From an uncultured Clostridia bacterium (GTDB lineage: Bacteria; Bacillota; Clostridia; Christensenellales; UBA1242): a stretch of DNA of 64,000 nucleotides. The first letter of the stretch is position 1. Every line of letters starts with the position of its first letter. Below are positions 9,863 through 20,000 of the stretch, in pieces. Made by a program: the position numbers and the translations under genes. Where the stretch lies: assembly GCA_947366895.1 (NCBI GenBank), contig CANBBP010000003.1, forward strand, positions 62,001 through 126,000. The letters run 5' to 3'. Below the pieces are notes generated by a model. That model was not told the DNA's origin, searched no databases, and saw only the letters and a list, made by a program, of their open reading frames with translations.

Positions 9863-12337
9863 ATGAAAAAACAAGATTATTCAAAAGAATTAGAGCAAAT
9901 TGTAGACAACACTAAATATGTTAAGGTTCAACTTAACGAAGAAATGAAAAAGTCGTTTATTTCATATGCAATGGCAGTTAATGTAAGTCGTGCCATTCCT
10001 GATGTACGTGATGGCTTAAAGCCTGTTCATAGAAGAATACTTTATGCTATGGGTGAACTTAACTTATCTTTTGAAAAACCATTTAGAAAATGTGCCCGTA
10101 TTGTTGGTGATGTTTTAGGTAAATATCACCCTCATGGTGATAGTGCTGTTTATGAAGCTCTTGTAAGACTTGCACAAGACTTTTCTATAAACGAGCCTTT
10201 GGTTGCAGGACAAGGTAACTTTGGTAGTATTGATGGTGATCCACCTGCTGCACAACGTTATACCGAAGCAAAACTTTCTCGTATTGCTGGAGAAATGTTA
10301 AGAGATATAGAAAAAGAAACTGTTGATTTTTATCCAAACTTTGATGGAACTTTACTTCAACCTACAGTTTTGCCTTCTCGTTTTCCTAACCTTCTTGTAA
10401 ATGGCTCAGATGGTATTGCTGTTGGTATGGCAACTAATATTCCTCCTCATAATTTAGGTGAAGTTATTGATGGTGTTTTAGCACTTATTGAAAACCCTGA
10501 TATAGAAATTGATGAACTTATTAAAATTATTCCTGCTCCTGATTATCCAACCAAAGGTTTAATTATGGGCAGACAAGGCATAAGGAATGCTTACAAAACT
10601 GGTCGTGGTAATGTTGTTTTAAGAGCAAGAACTGAAATTGAAGAAGAAGATAAAAGAACAAGAATTATAATTACTGAACTTCCTTATCAAGTTAATAAAG
10701 CAAAACTTATTGAACAAATTGCTAATCTTGTAAAAGACAAAAAAGTTGAAGGAATTAGCGATATTAAAGAAGAAAGTGATAGAACTGGTATGCGTATTGT
10801 TATTGATATTAAAAAAGATGCAAACGCACAAGTAGTTTTGAATATGTTATATAAACATACTCCACTTCAACAAGGTCAAGGTATCATCTTCTTAGCTTTA
10901 GTAGATGGCGAACCTAAAATTTTAAATTTAAAGCAAATACTTTATTATTATCTTGTTCATCAAAAAGAAATTATTACAAGAAGAACAAGATACGAACTTG
11001 AAAAGGCACAAGAGAAAGCCCATATCTTAGAAGGTCTTGCTATTGCTCTTGCTAATGTAGATGAAGTAGTAAAAATTATTAAAAAGAGTGAAGACAAAGT
11101 TGATGCTTGCACAAAACTTAGAGAAAAATTTGCTTTAAGTGAAAAACAAGCAACTGCTATCTTGGAAATGCGTTTACAACGTTTAACTAGTCTTGAAGTT
11201 AAAAAGATTAAGGAAGAACTTGATGCTTTACGTCTACAAATTGCTGAATATAAGGCAATTTTAAAAAGCGAACGCAGAATTTTGGAAATTGTTAAAAATG
11301 AATTAACCGAAATTAAAGAAAAATATGCAAGCCCTCGTCAAAGTGAAATCAGCATTGATTTTGATGACATTGATATTGAGGACTTAATTGAAAAAGAAGA
11401 TGTTGTAATTTCTCTTACACACTTTGGTTATGTAAAGCGATTACCTGTTACTGAATATAAAGCACAAAAGAGGGGCGGTGTTGGGGTAAACGCACATAAG
11501 ACTAAAGAAGAAGATTTTGTTGAAAAAATGTTTATTGCAAACACTCATGATGACCTACTATTCTTTACAAGTAAGGGTAGAGTATTTACTAAGAAAGCTT
11601 ATACAATACCTGAAGCTCAAAAGAATGCAAAGGGTAGAGCAATAATTAATTTATTACACCTAACAGACAATGAAAGTGTAAAAGAAATTATGCGTTTTGA
11701 CCCAAATATTAAGGGTTACTTAATTATGGCAACTAAAAAAGGCTTAATAAAGAAAACCTCAATTGATGAGTTTAAACACATAAATAAAAACGGAAAGATT
11801 GCTATTAAGTTATTAGATGATGATGCCCTAATAGGTGTTGAAGCAACAAATGGCAGGGATGAAATTATTGTTGCTAGCCATGAGGGAAAATGTATAAGAT
11901 TCAGTGAAGAAAATGTTAGAAAAATGGGCAGAAACTCTCAAGGTGTTAAGAGTATGAGTCTAGCAAAAAAAGATTATGTTGTTGACATGTCTGTTATTAA
12001 AAAGGGCTATCAAATTCTTACAATTTCTGCTAATGGATATGGAAAACGCAGTGACCCTAATGATTATCGTTTACAATCAAGGGGTGGTAAAGGTATTAAA
12101 GCTGGTATCTTTAATGATAAAACAGGAAAACTTGTTAACTTAAAACAAGTTAAAATGGACCAAGATGTAATTATTATTTCTGACAATGGTACAATTATAA
12201 GAATGACTGCTGAACAAATTAGTAAGATAGGTAGAAACACTCAAGGTGTTAAAATTATGAGACTTAAAGATAAAAACTATAAAGTTGTTTGTGCCTCTAT
12301 TGCCGAACATGAAGAAGTAGAGCAAGTTGAAGAATAA
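9863..12337 (+). CDS. gyrA: DNA gyrase subunit A
   Basis: Breakage-reunion subunit of gyrase. 824 aa. The catalytic tyrosine lies in [14 protein letters not shown]; the quinolone-binding helix reads [11 protein letters not shown], with Ser and Glu at the positions of E. coli 83 and 87, the drug-susceptible state. A long coiled-coil with [12 protein letters not shown] and a C-terminal beta-pinwheel follow. The GyrA-box position reads QKRGGVG. AGGGGA precedes ATG 9863. It follows gyrB after three small genes and ends at a bidirectional terminator. Confidence 0.97.
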   Translation: MKKQDYSKELEQIVDNTKYVKVQLNEEMKKSFISYAMAVNVSRAIPDVRDGLKPVHRRILYAMGELNLSFEKPFRKCARIVGDVLGKYHPHGDSAVYEALVRLAQDFSINEPLVAGQGNFGSIDGDPPAAQRYTEAKLSRIAGEMLRDIEKETVDFYPNFDGTLLQPTVLPSRFPNLLVNGSDGIAVGMATNIPPHNLGEVIDGVLALIENPDIEIDELIKIIPAPDYPTKGLIMGRQGIRNAYKTGRGNVVLRARTEIEEEDKRTRIIITELPYQVNKAKLIEQIANLVKDKKVEGISDIKEESDRTGMRIVIDIKKDANAQVVLNMLYKHTPLQQGQGIIFLALVDGEPKILNLKQILYYYLVHQKEIITRRTRYELEKAQEKAHILEGLAIALANVDEVVKIIKKSEDKVDACTKLREKFALSEKQATAILEMRLQRLTSLEVKKIKEELDALRLQIAEYKAILKSERRILEIVKNELTEIKEKYASPRQSEISIDFDDIDIEDLIEKEDVVISLTHFGYVKRLPVTEYKAQKRGGVGVNAHKTKEEDFVEKMFIANTHDDLLFFTSKGRVFTKKAYTIPEAQKNAKGRAIINLLHLTDNESVKEIMRFDPNIKGYLIMATKKGLIKKTSIDEFKHINKNGKIAIKLLDDDALIGVEATNGRDEIIVASHEGKCIRFSEENVRKMGRNSQGVKSMSLAKKDYVVDMSVIKKGYQILTISANGYGKRSDPNDYRLQSRGGKGIKAGIFNDKTGKLVNLKQVKMDQDVIIISDNGTIIRMTAEQISKIGRNTQGVKIMRLKDKNYKVVCASIAEHEEVEQVEE

Positions 12338-12455
12338 TTATAATCTTTAGTAATTTAAAGGAATATATCAATTTTAGTTTTATTATAAAAATTAAAAATG
12401 ATTATTATCAAATAAAAATTAACAATACGTAATATAAGCAAATATTTAAGATAAT

Positions 12456-12492
12456 AAAAAAGCATTATATCGTTTAAGATACAGTGCTTTTT
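12456..12492. terminator. Bidirectional terminator between gyrA and the acetyltransferase gene
   Basis: Arms AAAAAGCA and TGCTTTTT, extended inward by TATC/GATA, with A-run and T-run on the two sides. It serves the convergent gyrA (+) and the gene at 12496 (-). Confidence 0.8.
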
Positions 12493-12495
12493 ATT

Positions 12496-12963
12496 TTATA
12501 TTTGCTTAGAAAATAATAGCCCTTCTCCGCCTTCATTTTTAGTTATTTTACCTTCTTGATGCCAACCTAGTTTAGTATAAAAATCTGGAACTTGGTCAGT
12601 CCAAGCATAAATTTTATTATATCCAAAAGCTTTAAATTTTTCACAAGCATAGTTTATCATGGTTTTTGCATAACCTTTGTTTTTATAATCATTAAGAATT
12701 ATAACATTGCACAACCAAGGATTTATATTTAAGTGATTTTTTAATCTATTTTGTCTTAGGGTACAAAATCCTATGATATTGCTTTTATCTACAAGAGCAA
12801 ATCCTAATGGTAAATTGTTTTTGTTATTTCTCATTGAAATTATGTTTTGTGTTGATTCATTATAATCTAATAGGGGATTATGTTTTTTCCAATAACTATA
12901 ATTAGTTTCAGCAACAAACTTTACTTGTTCTTCTGTTAACTCTGAAAAAAGTTTAATTTCCAT
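12496..12963 (-). CDS. GNAT-family N-acetyltransferase
   Basis: 155 aa. The acetyl-CoA binding motif A is seen as VIILNDYKNKGYAKTMINYA (about residues 88-107), after a beta-strand ending CTLRQNR, and the C-terminal part FYTKLGWHQEG fits GNAT motif B. These enzymes transfer an acetyl group to amines; the substrate (antibiotic, polyamine, protein) cannot be told. Monocistronic, convergent with gyrA. Confidence 0.85.
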   Translation of the reverse strand: MEIKLFSELTEEQVKFVAETNYSYWKKHNPLLDYNESTQNIISMRNNKNNLPLGFALVDKSNIIGFCTLRQNRLKNHLNINPWLCNVIILNDYKNKGYAKTMINYACEKFKAFGYNKIYAWTDQVPDFYTKLGWHQEGKITKNEGGEGLLFSKQI

Positions 12964-13473
12964 AACTCATTTCCTTTTTAATACTATAGCATACTAAATA
13001 ATAATTTACAATAAAAACAGTTTTAGTTGATTTAATGATAATTGTTATAATTTGTTGTTTTTTTAACTAGTAATAAATTTAAATAAACTTGCGTTATTAT
13101 TAAAGTGAAGATAATCAATTTTTTTAGTAGTTAGCATTATAAGATAATAAAAACACAATTGGTTAAATTTAGATTTATCTTTTTTCCTGTAAGTTTTTTA
13201 ATTAAGATATTATGATTATTTTTTTGTAAAGCTTTAAAAAATAACTTAATTAATTTTAAAGATTGAACTATTTAAAGTTTTTAAAAAGATTTTTTTCTTA
13301 TAGTTTGTCCACAAGTTGTTGTCATAATGTGGAAATAAGCAAAATAAACATAGATTGTACAATATGTTTGTTTTTTAAAAAAAATTAGTTCGGACAAGCA
13401 TATTCTAATAGCATTGCTAGGTTACTAAAGATAATTGTTAAATGTACGTTTAAAATCGTTTATAAAGGATTAA
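12964..13473. other. Intergenic region upstream of yabP
   Basis: No convincing ORF or structured RNA. A sequence CATATTCTA at about 13400 resembles a mother-cell sporulation sigma -10 (sigma E/K type, CATAnnnTA) and sits about 80 bases upstream of yabP, which in Bacillus is mother-cell expressed. The rest is plain A/T-rich sequence. Confidence 0.3.
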
Positions 13474-13479
13474 TTGAAA

Positions 13480-13773
13480 ATGGAAATTTTAGAAACTAAT
13501 AAAACTGCCGATAAAACTTTCTCTAATAGTCAAGTTATTTTACAAAATAGAAATATCCTTTCTATTACAGGGGTTGAAAAAGTTTATGAAACTACAACTC
13601 GTGGTGTTCAGTTAAAGGTCGCAGGCTCAAATATGTGTATTTCTGGCGAAGGATTAAATATTTCAAAGTTAGATGTTGAAACAGGCAATATTCAAATTGA
13701 TGGTCTAATAAATGAAATAAAATATTCTTCTGCACAAAATAAAGAAAATATATTTAAGAAAATATTTAGATGA
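13480..13773 (+). CDS. yabP: Sporulation protein YabP (spore coat assembly/cortex)
   Basis: 97 aa from ATG 13480, preceded by AAGGAT; a TTG two codons upstream is an alternative. The YabP/YqfC family pattern is clear: QNRNILSITGVEKVYET, VQLKVAGSNMCISGEGLNI, then KLDVETGNIQIDGLINEIKY. In Bacillus it is a mother-cell protein needed for spore envelope assembly. The stop codon TGA overlaps the start of yabQ as ATGA, so the two are coupled. Its presence argues that this organism sporulates or recently did. Confidence 0.88.
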   Translation: MEILETNKTADKTFSNSQVILQNRNILSITGVEKVYETTTRGVQLKVAGSNMCISGEGLNISKLDVETGNIQIDGLINEIKYSSAQNKENIFKKIFR

Positions 13774-14405
13774 TATTATTTTCAAGTTTTTCTCATATTT
13801 GGGTTCTTTTGTTGTTTATGTATTTAGGGTTATCTTCTGGTATAATCTTTTTTTCTGCTTCTATTTTTCTAGATAAGTTAAAAATGTTTTTGTTAAGGCC
13901 TAAACAAAAAAAAGAAAGAAAAATTAAAAGTTATTTAATTATTAAAAAAGATAATAAAATAGAAGATAATAACTTTAGTAACTTAAACAGTTCTAATAAT
14001 AATGAAGCTTTAACACCTAATAAAAAAAATAGAAAACTATTCCACAAGAATAACAACAAAAATTTAAATAATAGCAAACAAAAAAAGTCCCATAAAAAAA
14101 GCCAAAACATTTTTTTAAAAGTGAAGTTGGGCAATTTTTTTAAAGGATTATTTTTAAAACTATCAAAAATAAAGGGTAGGGTTATAAATACTAGTTTTAC
14201 AATAGTAAAAATACTAGTTTTTTTAATTATTGTAGTTGTTAGTTACCTTATCAATTTATATTTAAATATGGGTTATTTAAGAGTAGGTTTTGTTATTGTT
14301 TTTGTTGGTTGTTTTATGCTTGCAAAAAGTGTAATAAAAATGCTTGCTATTTATCTTGTAAATTTTTATAATTGTTTTAAGAGAAAACTAAATAAACAAA
14401 AATAG
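13770..14405 (+). CDS. yabQ: Spore cortex biosynthesis protein YabQ
   Basis: 211-residue membrane protein. One N-terminal hydrophobic hairpin (residues 5-35), a long basic and Asn/Lys-rich linker (about 42-120) and two C-terminal membrane helices (ILVFLIIVVVSYLINLYL and VGFVIVFVGCFML). YabQ is needed for cortex formation in Bacillus and is encoded right after yabP, as here. Called mainly from topology and from the strict yabP-yabQ-divIC order; sequence similarity is weak by eye. Confidence 0.75.
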   Translation: MILFSSFSHIWVLLLFMYLGLSSGIIFFSASIFLDKLKMFLLRPKQKKERKIKSYLIIKKDNKIEDNNFSNLNSSNNNEALTPNKKNRKLFHKNNNKNLNNSKQKKSHKKSQNIFLKVKLGNFFKGLFLKLSKIKGRVINTSFTIVKILVFLIIVVVSYLINLYLNMGYLRVGFVIVFVGCFMLAKSVIKMLAIYLVNFYNCFKRKLNKQK

Positions 14406-14550
14406 TATCCTTAGTTTTTATTGTTTTTTTTGATTATTTATTAAGTATAAAAACTATCTTACTATAATAATTTATTATAGAAAATAATATTAATTTAAAT
14501 AAAAAATTAATTAATTTTCTTTTAACAATTAAAAGGTTTGGTTAAAAAAG

Positions 14551-14730
14551 TTGAGTGAGCAAGATGATAAAAATAAACGCAAAACTAAATTATTAATAAT
14601 AATGTTAATTGCCATTATTGTTGTTTTGTTTGTTGGTATTATTTATCAATTTATTACAATAAAAAAAATGCAACAAGCCTTACCAAACACAAATGCAGTA
14701 ATAGAAATTTTTGATAAAAATTATAAATAA
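14551..14730 (+). CDS. Short DivIC/FtsB-like septum formation protein
   Basis: 59 aa from a TTG start at 14551. A basic cytosolic N-terminus (SEQDDKNKRKTK), one membrane helix (LLIIMLIAIIVVLFVGIIYQ) and a short extracellular tail. Position after yabP-yabQ is where divIC lies in Bacillus, and the topology fits. The coiled coil that follows the helix in DivIC/FtsB is almost absent, so this is either a minimal form or only a positional analogue. The ribosome site (AAAAGG) is distant. Confidence 0.5.
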   Translation: MSEQDDKNKRKTKLLIIMLIAIIVVLFVGIIYQFITIKKMQQALPNTNAVIEIFDKNYK

Positions 14731-14743
14731 AAATAGTGATTTA

Positions 14744-14763
14744 AAAGTTTTGAAAACTTTTTG
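14744..14763 (+). terminator. Hairpin after the divIC-like gene
   Basis: AAAAGTTT and AAACTTTT arms around a short loop followed by T's, 14 bases past the stop codon. A weak, AT-only terminator. Confidence 0.45.
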
Positions 14764-14770
14764 TTAAAAC

Positions 14771-14798
14771 TTGACTTATTTACGAATATATTTATAAT
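14771..14798 (+). promoter_or_regulatory. Sigma-A promoter for the small membrane protein gene
   Basis: TTGACT (14771-14776), 16-base spacer, TATAAT (14793-14798), about 36 bases before ATG 14835. Confidence 0.65.
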
Positions 14799-14834
14799 AT
14801 AAGCATATATTGATATAAAAGGGGAGAAGTTAAT

Positions 14835-15056
14835 ATGGCAAATAAATCTGATTATTTTGGACTTGGATATATTGTAAGTGTTATTCTTGCAATTATTCCA
14901 GTAACTGCATGGATATGCGGAGCTCTTACAAGATTTCAAGAAGGTAAAATTGTTGCTGGTTTAATAAGACTTATATTCGGCTTCAATATCATTTGGATTC
15001 TTGACTTAATCTTTATGATTATAAGCAAACATATTTTTAGACTTATCAACTTATAA
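14835..15056 (+). CDS. Small membrane protein of unknown function
   Basis: 73 aa with two hydrophobic segments (about 10-30 and 40-62) flanking a short loop TRFQEGKIVAG. A strong AGGGGAGAAG ribosome site and a near-consensus promoter suggest high expression. The layout (loop with a Gly-rich turn between two helices) resembles small TM2-like proteins but I cannot assign a family. It is followed by the first copy of the 100-bp repeat, whose hairpin can act as its terminator. Confidence 0.7.
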   Translation: MANKSDYFGLGYIVSVILAIIPVTAWICGALTRFQEGKIVAGLIRLIFGFNIIWILDLIFMIISKHIFRLINL

Positions 15057-15065
15057 TTAATAGAA

Positions 15066-15340
15066 AAACGGAAGCGAAAGGCGACCGTTTTTTTATTAGA
15101 AAATCAAACAAAAGAAAATAGGGGATAACATAAAGAAACAAGAAGTTTGTTTTATAATTAAAAAAAGGAGGAAGCGAAAGGCGACCGTTTTTTATTAGAA
15201 AATCAAACAAAAGAAAATAGGGGATAACATAAAGAAATAAGAGGTTTGTTTTATAATTAAAAAAAGGAGGAAGCGAAAGGCGACCGTTTTTTTATTAGGA
15301 AAAGCAAACAAAATTAAACAGGAGATAAATTTAAAAACAA
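15066..15340 (+). repeat. Three tandem copies of a 100-bp repeat
   Basis: Units begin with GGAAGCGAAAGGCGACCG at 15070, 15170 and 15269 (periods 100 and 99 bp). Units 1 and 2 are nearly identical; unit 3 decays after about 50 bp. In copy 1 the flanks form a hairpin AAAAACGG...CCGTTTTT followed by T's, a terminator for the gene at 14835. In copies 2 and 3 the 5' arm has become AAAAGGAGG, a perfect ribosome-binding sequence with no start codon behind it. No ORF crosses the array. Confidence 0.85.
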
Positions 15341-15387
15341 GTATATATATTTTTAAAATAAAAAATTATAAAATTATTAGTCATAAT

Positions 15388-15422
15388 AAAAAGATAGTCT
15401 CAAAATCATACTATCTTTTTTT
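15388..15422 (+). terminator. Rho-independent terminator after the repeat array
   Basis: AAAAGATAGT / ACTATCTTTT arms, 12-base loop, then a run of eight T's. It isolates the repeat array from the following tRNA-modification gene. Confidence 0.75.
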
Positions 15423-15508
15423 TGTTTATTATTTCAAAAAGTGATATAATAAATTAATTTAAAAATGATAAGTAAAAATAAATATTAGAAAATTATTATG
15501 AGGAAAAT

Positions 15509-16342
15509 ATGAAAAATATAAATGCCGAAGAAGTAGAAAAAAGCATACAAAAAAAATTTCATAAAGAATTGTTTTCAAAGTTTTGTAAGGCTATTAATGA
15601 ATATCAATTAATTAAAGAAAACGATAAAATTGCTGTTTGTATTTCAGGGGGAAAAGATTCCATTCTTATGGCAAAGCTTTTTCAGGAATTGATGCGTCAT
15701 CATAAGTTTTACTTCGAACTAGTTTTTCTTGTAATGGACCCAGGTTATAGCAAACCTAATAGAGATTTAATAGAAAAAAATGCTAGTTTACTTAATATTC
15801 CTATAGAGATATTTAATTCAACTATATTTGAAAATGTTTTTAATATTGAAAAATCTCCCTGTTATATTTGTGCAAGAATGCGTCGAGGTGAACTTTATAA
15901 CAAAGCAAAAAGTTTAGGTTGCAATAAAATTGCTTTGGGCCATCACTATGATGATGTTATAGAAACCATTCTTATGGGAATGCTTTACGGTGGTCAAGTT
16001 CAAACCATGATGCCTAAAATTCATAGTACAAATTATGAAGGAATGGAACTTATTAGACCTATGTATTTAATTAGAGAAAGCGACATTAAAAAATGGAGAG
16101 ATTATAATAATTTAAATTTTTTACAGTGTGCCTGTAAATTTACTGAAAAAAATGCTGATTATAAAAGTGATATAAACTCTTCAAAAAGGTTGAAGGTTAA
16201 AAAGATAATTTCTGAACTTGCAAAAGAGGATCCTCAAATTGAAGCAAATATTTTTAAAAGTGTGGAAAATGTTAATCTTAGTACCATAATAGCTTATAAA
16301 GATAAATCAAATATAAAGCACAATTTTAAAGATGAATACTAA
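15509..16342 (+). CDS. TtcA-like tRNA 2-thiolation enzyme (PP-loop ATPase)
   Basis: 277 aa. N-type ATP pyrophosphatase loop SGGKDS (about residues 46-51), the CxxC motif PCYICARMRRGELYNKA, ALGHHYDDVIETILM, and a third Cys pair CAC near residue 210. This is the layout of TtcA-type enzymes, which use a [4Fe-4S] cluster to insert sulfur into tRNA cytidine 32. Related TtuA/NcsA enzymes act on uridine 54, so the exact position modified is inferred. A TGATATAAT extended -10 lies 60 bases upstream. Confidence 0.8.
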   Translation: MKNINAEEVEKSIQKKFHKELFSKFCKAINEYQLIKENDKIAVCISGGKDSILMAKLFQELMRHHKFYFELVFLVMDPGYSKPNRDLIEKNASLLNIPIEIFNSTIFENVFNIEKSPCYICARMRRGELYNKAKSLGCNKIALGHHYDDVIETILMGMLYGGQVQTMMPKIHSTNYEGMELIRPMYLIRESDIKKWRDYNNLNFLQCACKFTEKNADYKSDINSSKRLKVKKIISELAKEDPQIEANIFKSVENVNLSTIIAYKDKSNIKHNFKDEY

Positions 16343-16414
16343 GTAATTTTAAAAGATTAATTTTATAAACTTAAGTTTAAAAATTTTTTAAGAAAAAAGC
16401 AAAAGGGAATTTTT

Positions 16415-16912
16415 ATGTATAACGAATTAACAAAAAAAGATATTCAAAAAATGCAAGAAGAAATAGATTATAGAATTGCTGTAATAAGACCTAAAATATC
16501 TCAAGATATTGTAGAAGCAAAAGCTCATGGAGATTTAAGTGAAAACGCAGAATACCACGCAGCAAGAAAAGAAAAGGGAAGAAATGAAGGTAGAATTGAA
16601 TATCTTCGAGCAATGATTAAAACAGCCAAAATTGTTGAACCAAATTCAAACAGTAATGAAGTTGGATTATTTGACAAGGTTGAAGTTTTATTTGAAGAAG
16701 ATAATGAAATACAAACTATTCAAATTTCTACAACAATGCGTAATGATGCTTCGCATGGTATAATTAGTAAAGAGTCTCCTTTTGGCAAGGCAATTTTAGG
16801 TAAAGGTGTAGGAGATAGGGTTGAAGTAAAAGTAAATAGCGATTATAGTTATCATGTTATAATTAAAAATATTACTAAGGGTGTTGATGACATTGATTTA
16901 CCTTTAGGTTAA
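16415..16912 (+). CDS. greA: Transcript cleavage factor GreA
   Basis: 165 aa. N-terminal antiparallel coiled coil with the acidic tip HGDLSENAEYHAARKEKGR (Asp40, Glu43), which reaches the RNA polymerase active site and triggers hydrolysis of backtracked RNA. The C-terminal FKBP-like domain includes SHGIISKESPFGKAILGKGVGD. Length and motifs are normal for GreA. Confidence 0.93.
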   Translation: MYNELTKKDIQKMQEEIDYRIAVIRPKISQDIVEAKAHGDLSENAEYHAARKEKGRNEGRIEYLRAMIKTAKIVEPNSNSNEVGLFDKVEVLFEEDNEIQTIQISTTMRNDASHGIISKESPFGKAILGKGVGDRVEVKVNSDYSYHVIIKNITKGVDDIDLPLG

Positions 16913-17060
16913 TAAAGATAGAGACATTTTTTATTAGATATATAGGTTAATAATATTTATTTAATAATGTAAATATTTTTTGTTTAAACTAAATTTATAC
17001 ATAGTTATAATATATATATATTATTTAAAATTAATATATATAAAATATGGAGTAAGACCA

Positions 17061-20000
17061 ATGAAAAAAAACTTTTATATATTTTTATCTTTTATACTTT
17101 TATTTATAACAGGTTTTAATATTGCTAAAACTGATGTTTTATCGTTTGCTACAAATGGTCTTACATTTAATAGTTTTTCTAGTAACGTTCTAGACCTTTT
17201 AGAAGGAAAAAATCCGCAAGAAGATGCCGATAAAATATTTGATATAAATCAAGATTTAACAACTATAAATAATACCTTAATGGTTGATAGTACAACTTTT
17301 GGCACTATTACTAAAAGCGAAATTATTATAAACAATCATAATTGTGAAGTTAACTTTAACAATAAAAAAGTTTCTTTGCAAGAAGGAGATAATTTATTTC
17401 TAGTTGATAATTCAGAAATAATTATTTCTAACGTAGAACCAATATTAAAAAACAACAAGTTTTACTTTCCTTTAGAAGATATTGCAAAATGCTTAGGCTT
17501 TGAAGTTTATCAAACTGAAACAAATGTTGTTTTATCTAACCCTTATCAATCAAAAAGATTAATAGTTAAAAGCAATAATAATTTAAATAAAATGGGTGCC
17601 ACTAAAAATGTTGAAGGTTATAAGGATTTTCACATTTTTGAATATTCATCAGAAGAAGCTTGCAAAAATGCATATGAATATTATAACTCATTATCAAGCA
17701 TAGACTGGGTAAGTGTTGACAAGGTTTATAGTATTAATGATGAAGCAAAATTAGATGTTAATAATAAAACAACTTCAGAAAATAATATATTTGGTTTAAA
17801 TGATAATTTTTCATATTCAACATGGGGAGCAACACCCATGGGGGTAGAAAATTATTCAAATTATTTAAGTGGACTATCTTCTCTTAAAGAGACAATTATC
17901 GCAGTTTTAGATACTGGTTTAGATAGTGACCACGAATGGTTTAAAAATCGAGTGGTATTAGGTGGTAAGAATTTTTCTACTTCTAAAAGTACAACAAGTT
18001 GTGAATATGAAGATGTTAATGGACATGGTACTCACGTAGCAGGTACTATAGTAGATTTAACTTTAGATAATGTAAAAATTTTGCCTATTAAAATTATGGA
18101 TGATGATGGATTTGGTTACACTACAAATATATTATTAGGTTTGGAATACATAATAGATTTAAAAAATGGTGAAGTTACAATAACAAATAAAAATTTAGAA
18201 ACCGTTAGCTTTGATAATCTTATTGCGATGAATTTAAGTTTTGGCGGAACTGGTAGCAAGGTTGGTAGTAATAATTACAATATGTACAATCAAGTTTTAA
18301 CCTCTGCCTATAGTTTAGGAGTGTTACCTGTTGTAGCAGCAGGCAATGATGGTATAAATGTTATTGATACATCTCCTGCCAATGTTAGTTGTGCAATAAC
18401 TGTATCTGCAGTAGGTCAAGCGGGAAAAACATATTATCACCCACACTGGTCAAACTGGGGAGAATTTATTGATGTTTGTGCCCCTGGGGAGGATATTGTT
18501 AGTGCTTGTGTAGGAGGAGGAACTATTTCACTTGATGGTACTTCTATGGCAGCTCCTCATGTTGCAGGTGCTGTTGCCTTACTTTATTCGGGTGGTTATA
18601 ATCTTAGTCAAATTGAAAGTTTTTTATTAAATAATTCTTTAGATTTAGGAATAAGCGGTTGGGACAATTATTATGGAAATGGCTTTGTTAATATTAGTTA
18701 TGCCTATGCTGAATTATTAGAAGAAACTGTAGCCTTAAGCAATATAACCATTGAACATGACAATAGTTTTGAATTATTACTTTCTTTTAATAATAGGGAT
18801 GCAGTAATTTTTTACACCTTAGATAATACAGAACCAAACATAAATAGTAATCTTTATAATCAAAAAATAATAATAGACAAAACACTTAAGTTAAGAGCAA
18901 AAGCTTTTGTTCTTGATAACAATAATAAAGTTATTAAGTATAGTAAAGAAACTTCTCAAACTTTTGTTATTGCTGGTAATGATATAGAAAATGCTTACAC
19001 AATATCAGAAAATGGAGAACTATTAAGTTATAATGGAGTATTTAGTAATGTTATTGTTCCAAGTTCATATAATGGGAAAACTATAACCTCTATAGGTTCA
19101 AGAGCTTTTATCGGAGCAGACCCTAGTTTTGTTTTTTTACCAGCTTCTGTTACAACAATAGGTAGATATGCCTTTTATGGTTGTAGTAATCTTGAAGAAG
19201 TTAAAGCAAGTAAGGTTACTGAGATAGGAATGTATGCTTTTTATTCCTGTGAAAGTTATACATATCTAACTGATTCACAATTTCCAAACTTACAAATAAT
19301 AGACAAATATGCTTTCTCAAATTGTGGGAACCTAAATAATATTAGTTTATCTAATGTACAAATTATTGATTATTTTGCGTTTTGTATGAATTTAGTTACT
19401 CCTTTAAACTTAGTATCAATTAATTTACCAAACATAAAAATATTAGGAGATTTTGCTTTTTATGGAGCTAGCCTTCTACAAGAGGTAAATTTACCAAAGG
19501 TAGAAATCATAGGTTCAAAAACCTTTATGGAATGCAAAATAACACAACTGGATTTACCAAATGCAAAATATTTAGGCTCTCAAAGCTTTGAAGCAAATAA
19601 TTTAGTATCAGTAGCTTTACCAGAGGTTATTCTTATAGGTAGTCAATGCTTTTATAATTGTAATAATTTAAAATCTGCAATAATACCAAAAGTTGAACAC
19701 ATTGCAAGTTTAGGCTTTGCTAGAACAGGCTTAACCAATGTAAATATGCCACATGTAGAAAGTTTAGGAGTAGAAGCATTTTATAATTGTACAAGTTTAA
19801 GATTATTTAATGCTCCTAAGTTAAAAACAATAAAATCGGAAGCCTTTTATAATTGTTTATCTTTGCAAGAAATTTCTCTTCCTAATGTAGTTAGCATAGA
19901 AAAAGAGGCTTTTTACAACATAACAAAAGTATCTAAAATAACTCTATCACCATACCTAAATTATATTTCAAGTTATGCTTTTAATAGGTTTAGTAGTAAT

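Noticed and set aside
15066..15340. CRISPR array
   Set aside because: The units are about 100 bp and repeat in full, with no variable spacers and no cas genes.
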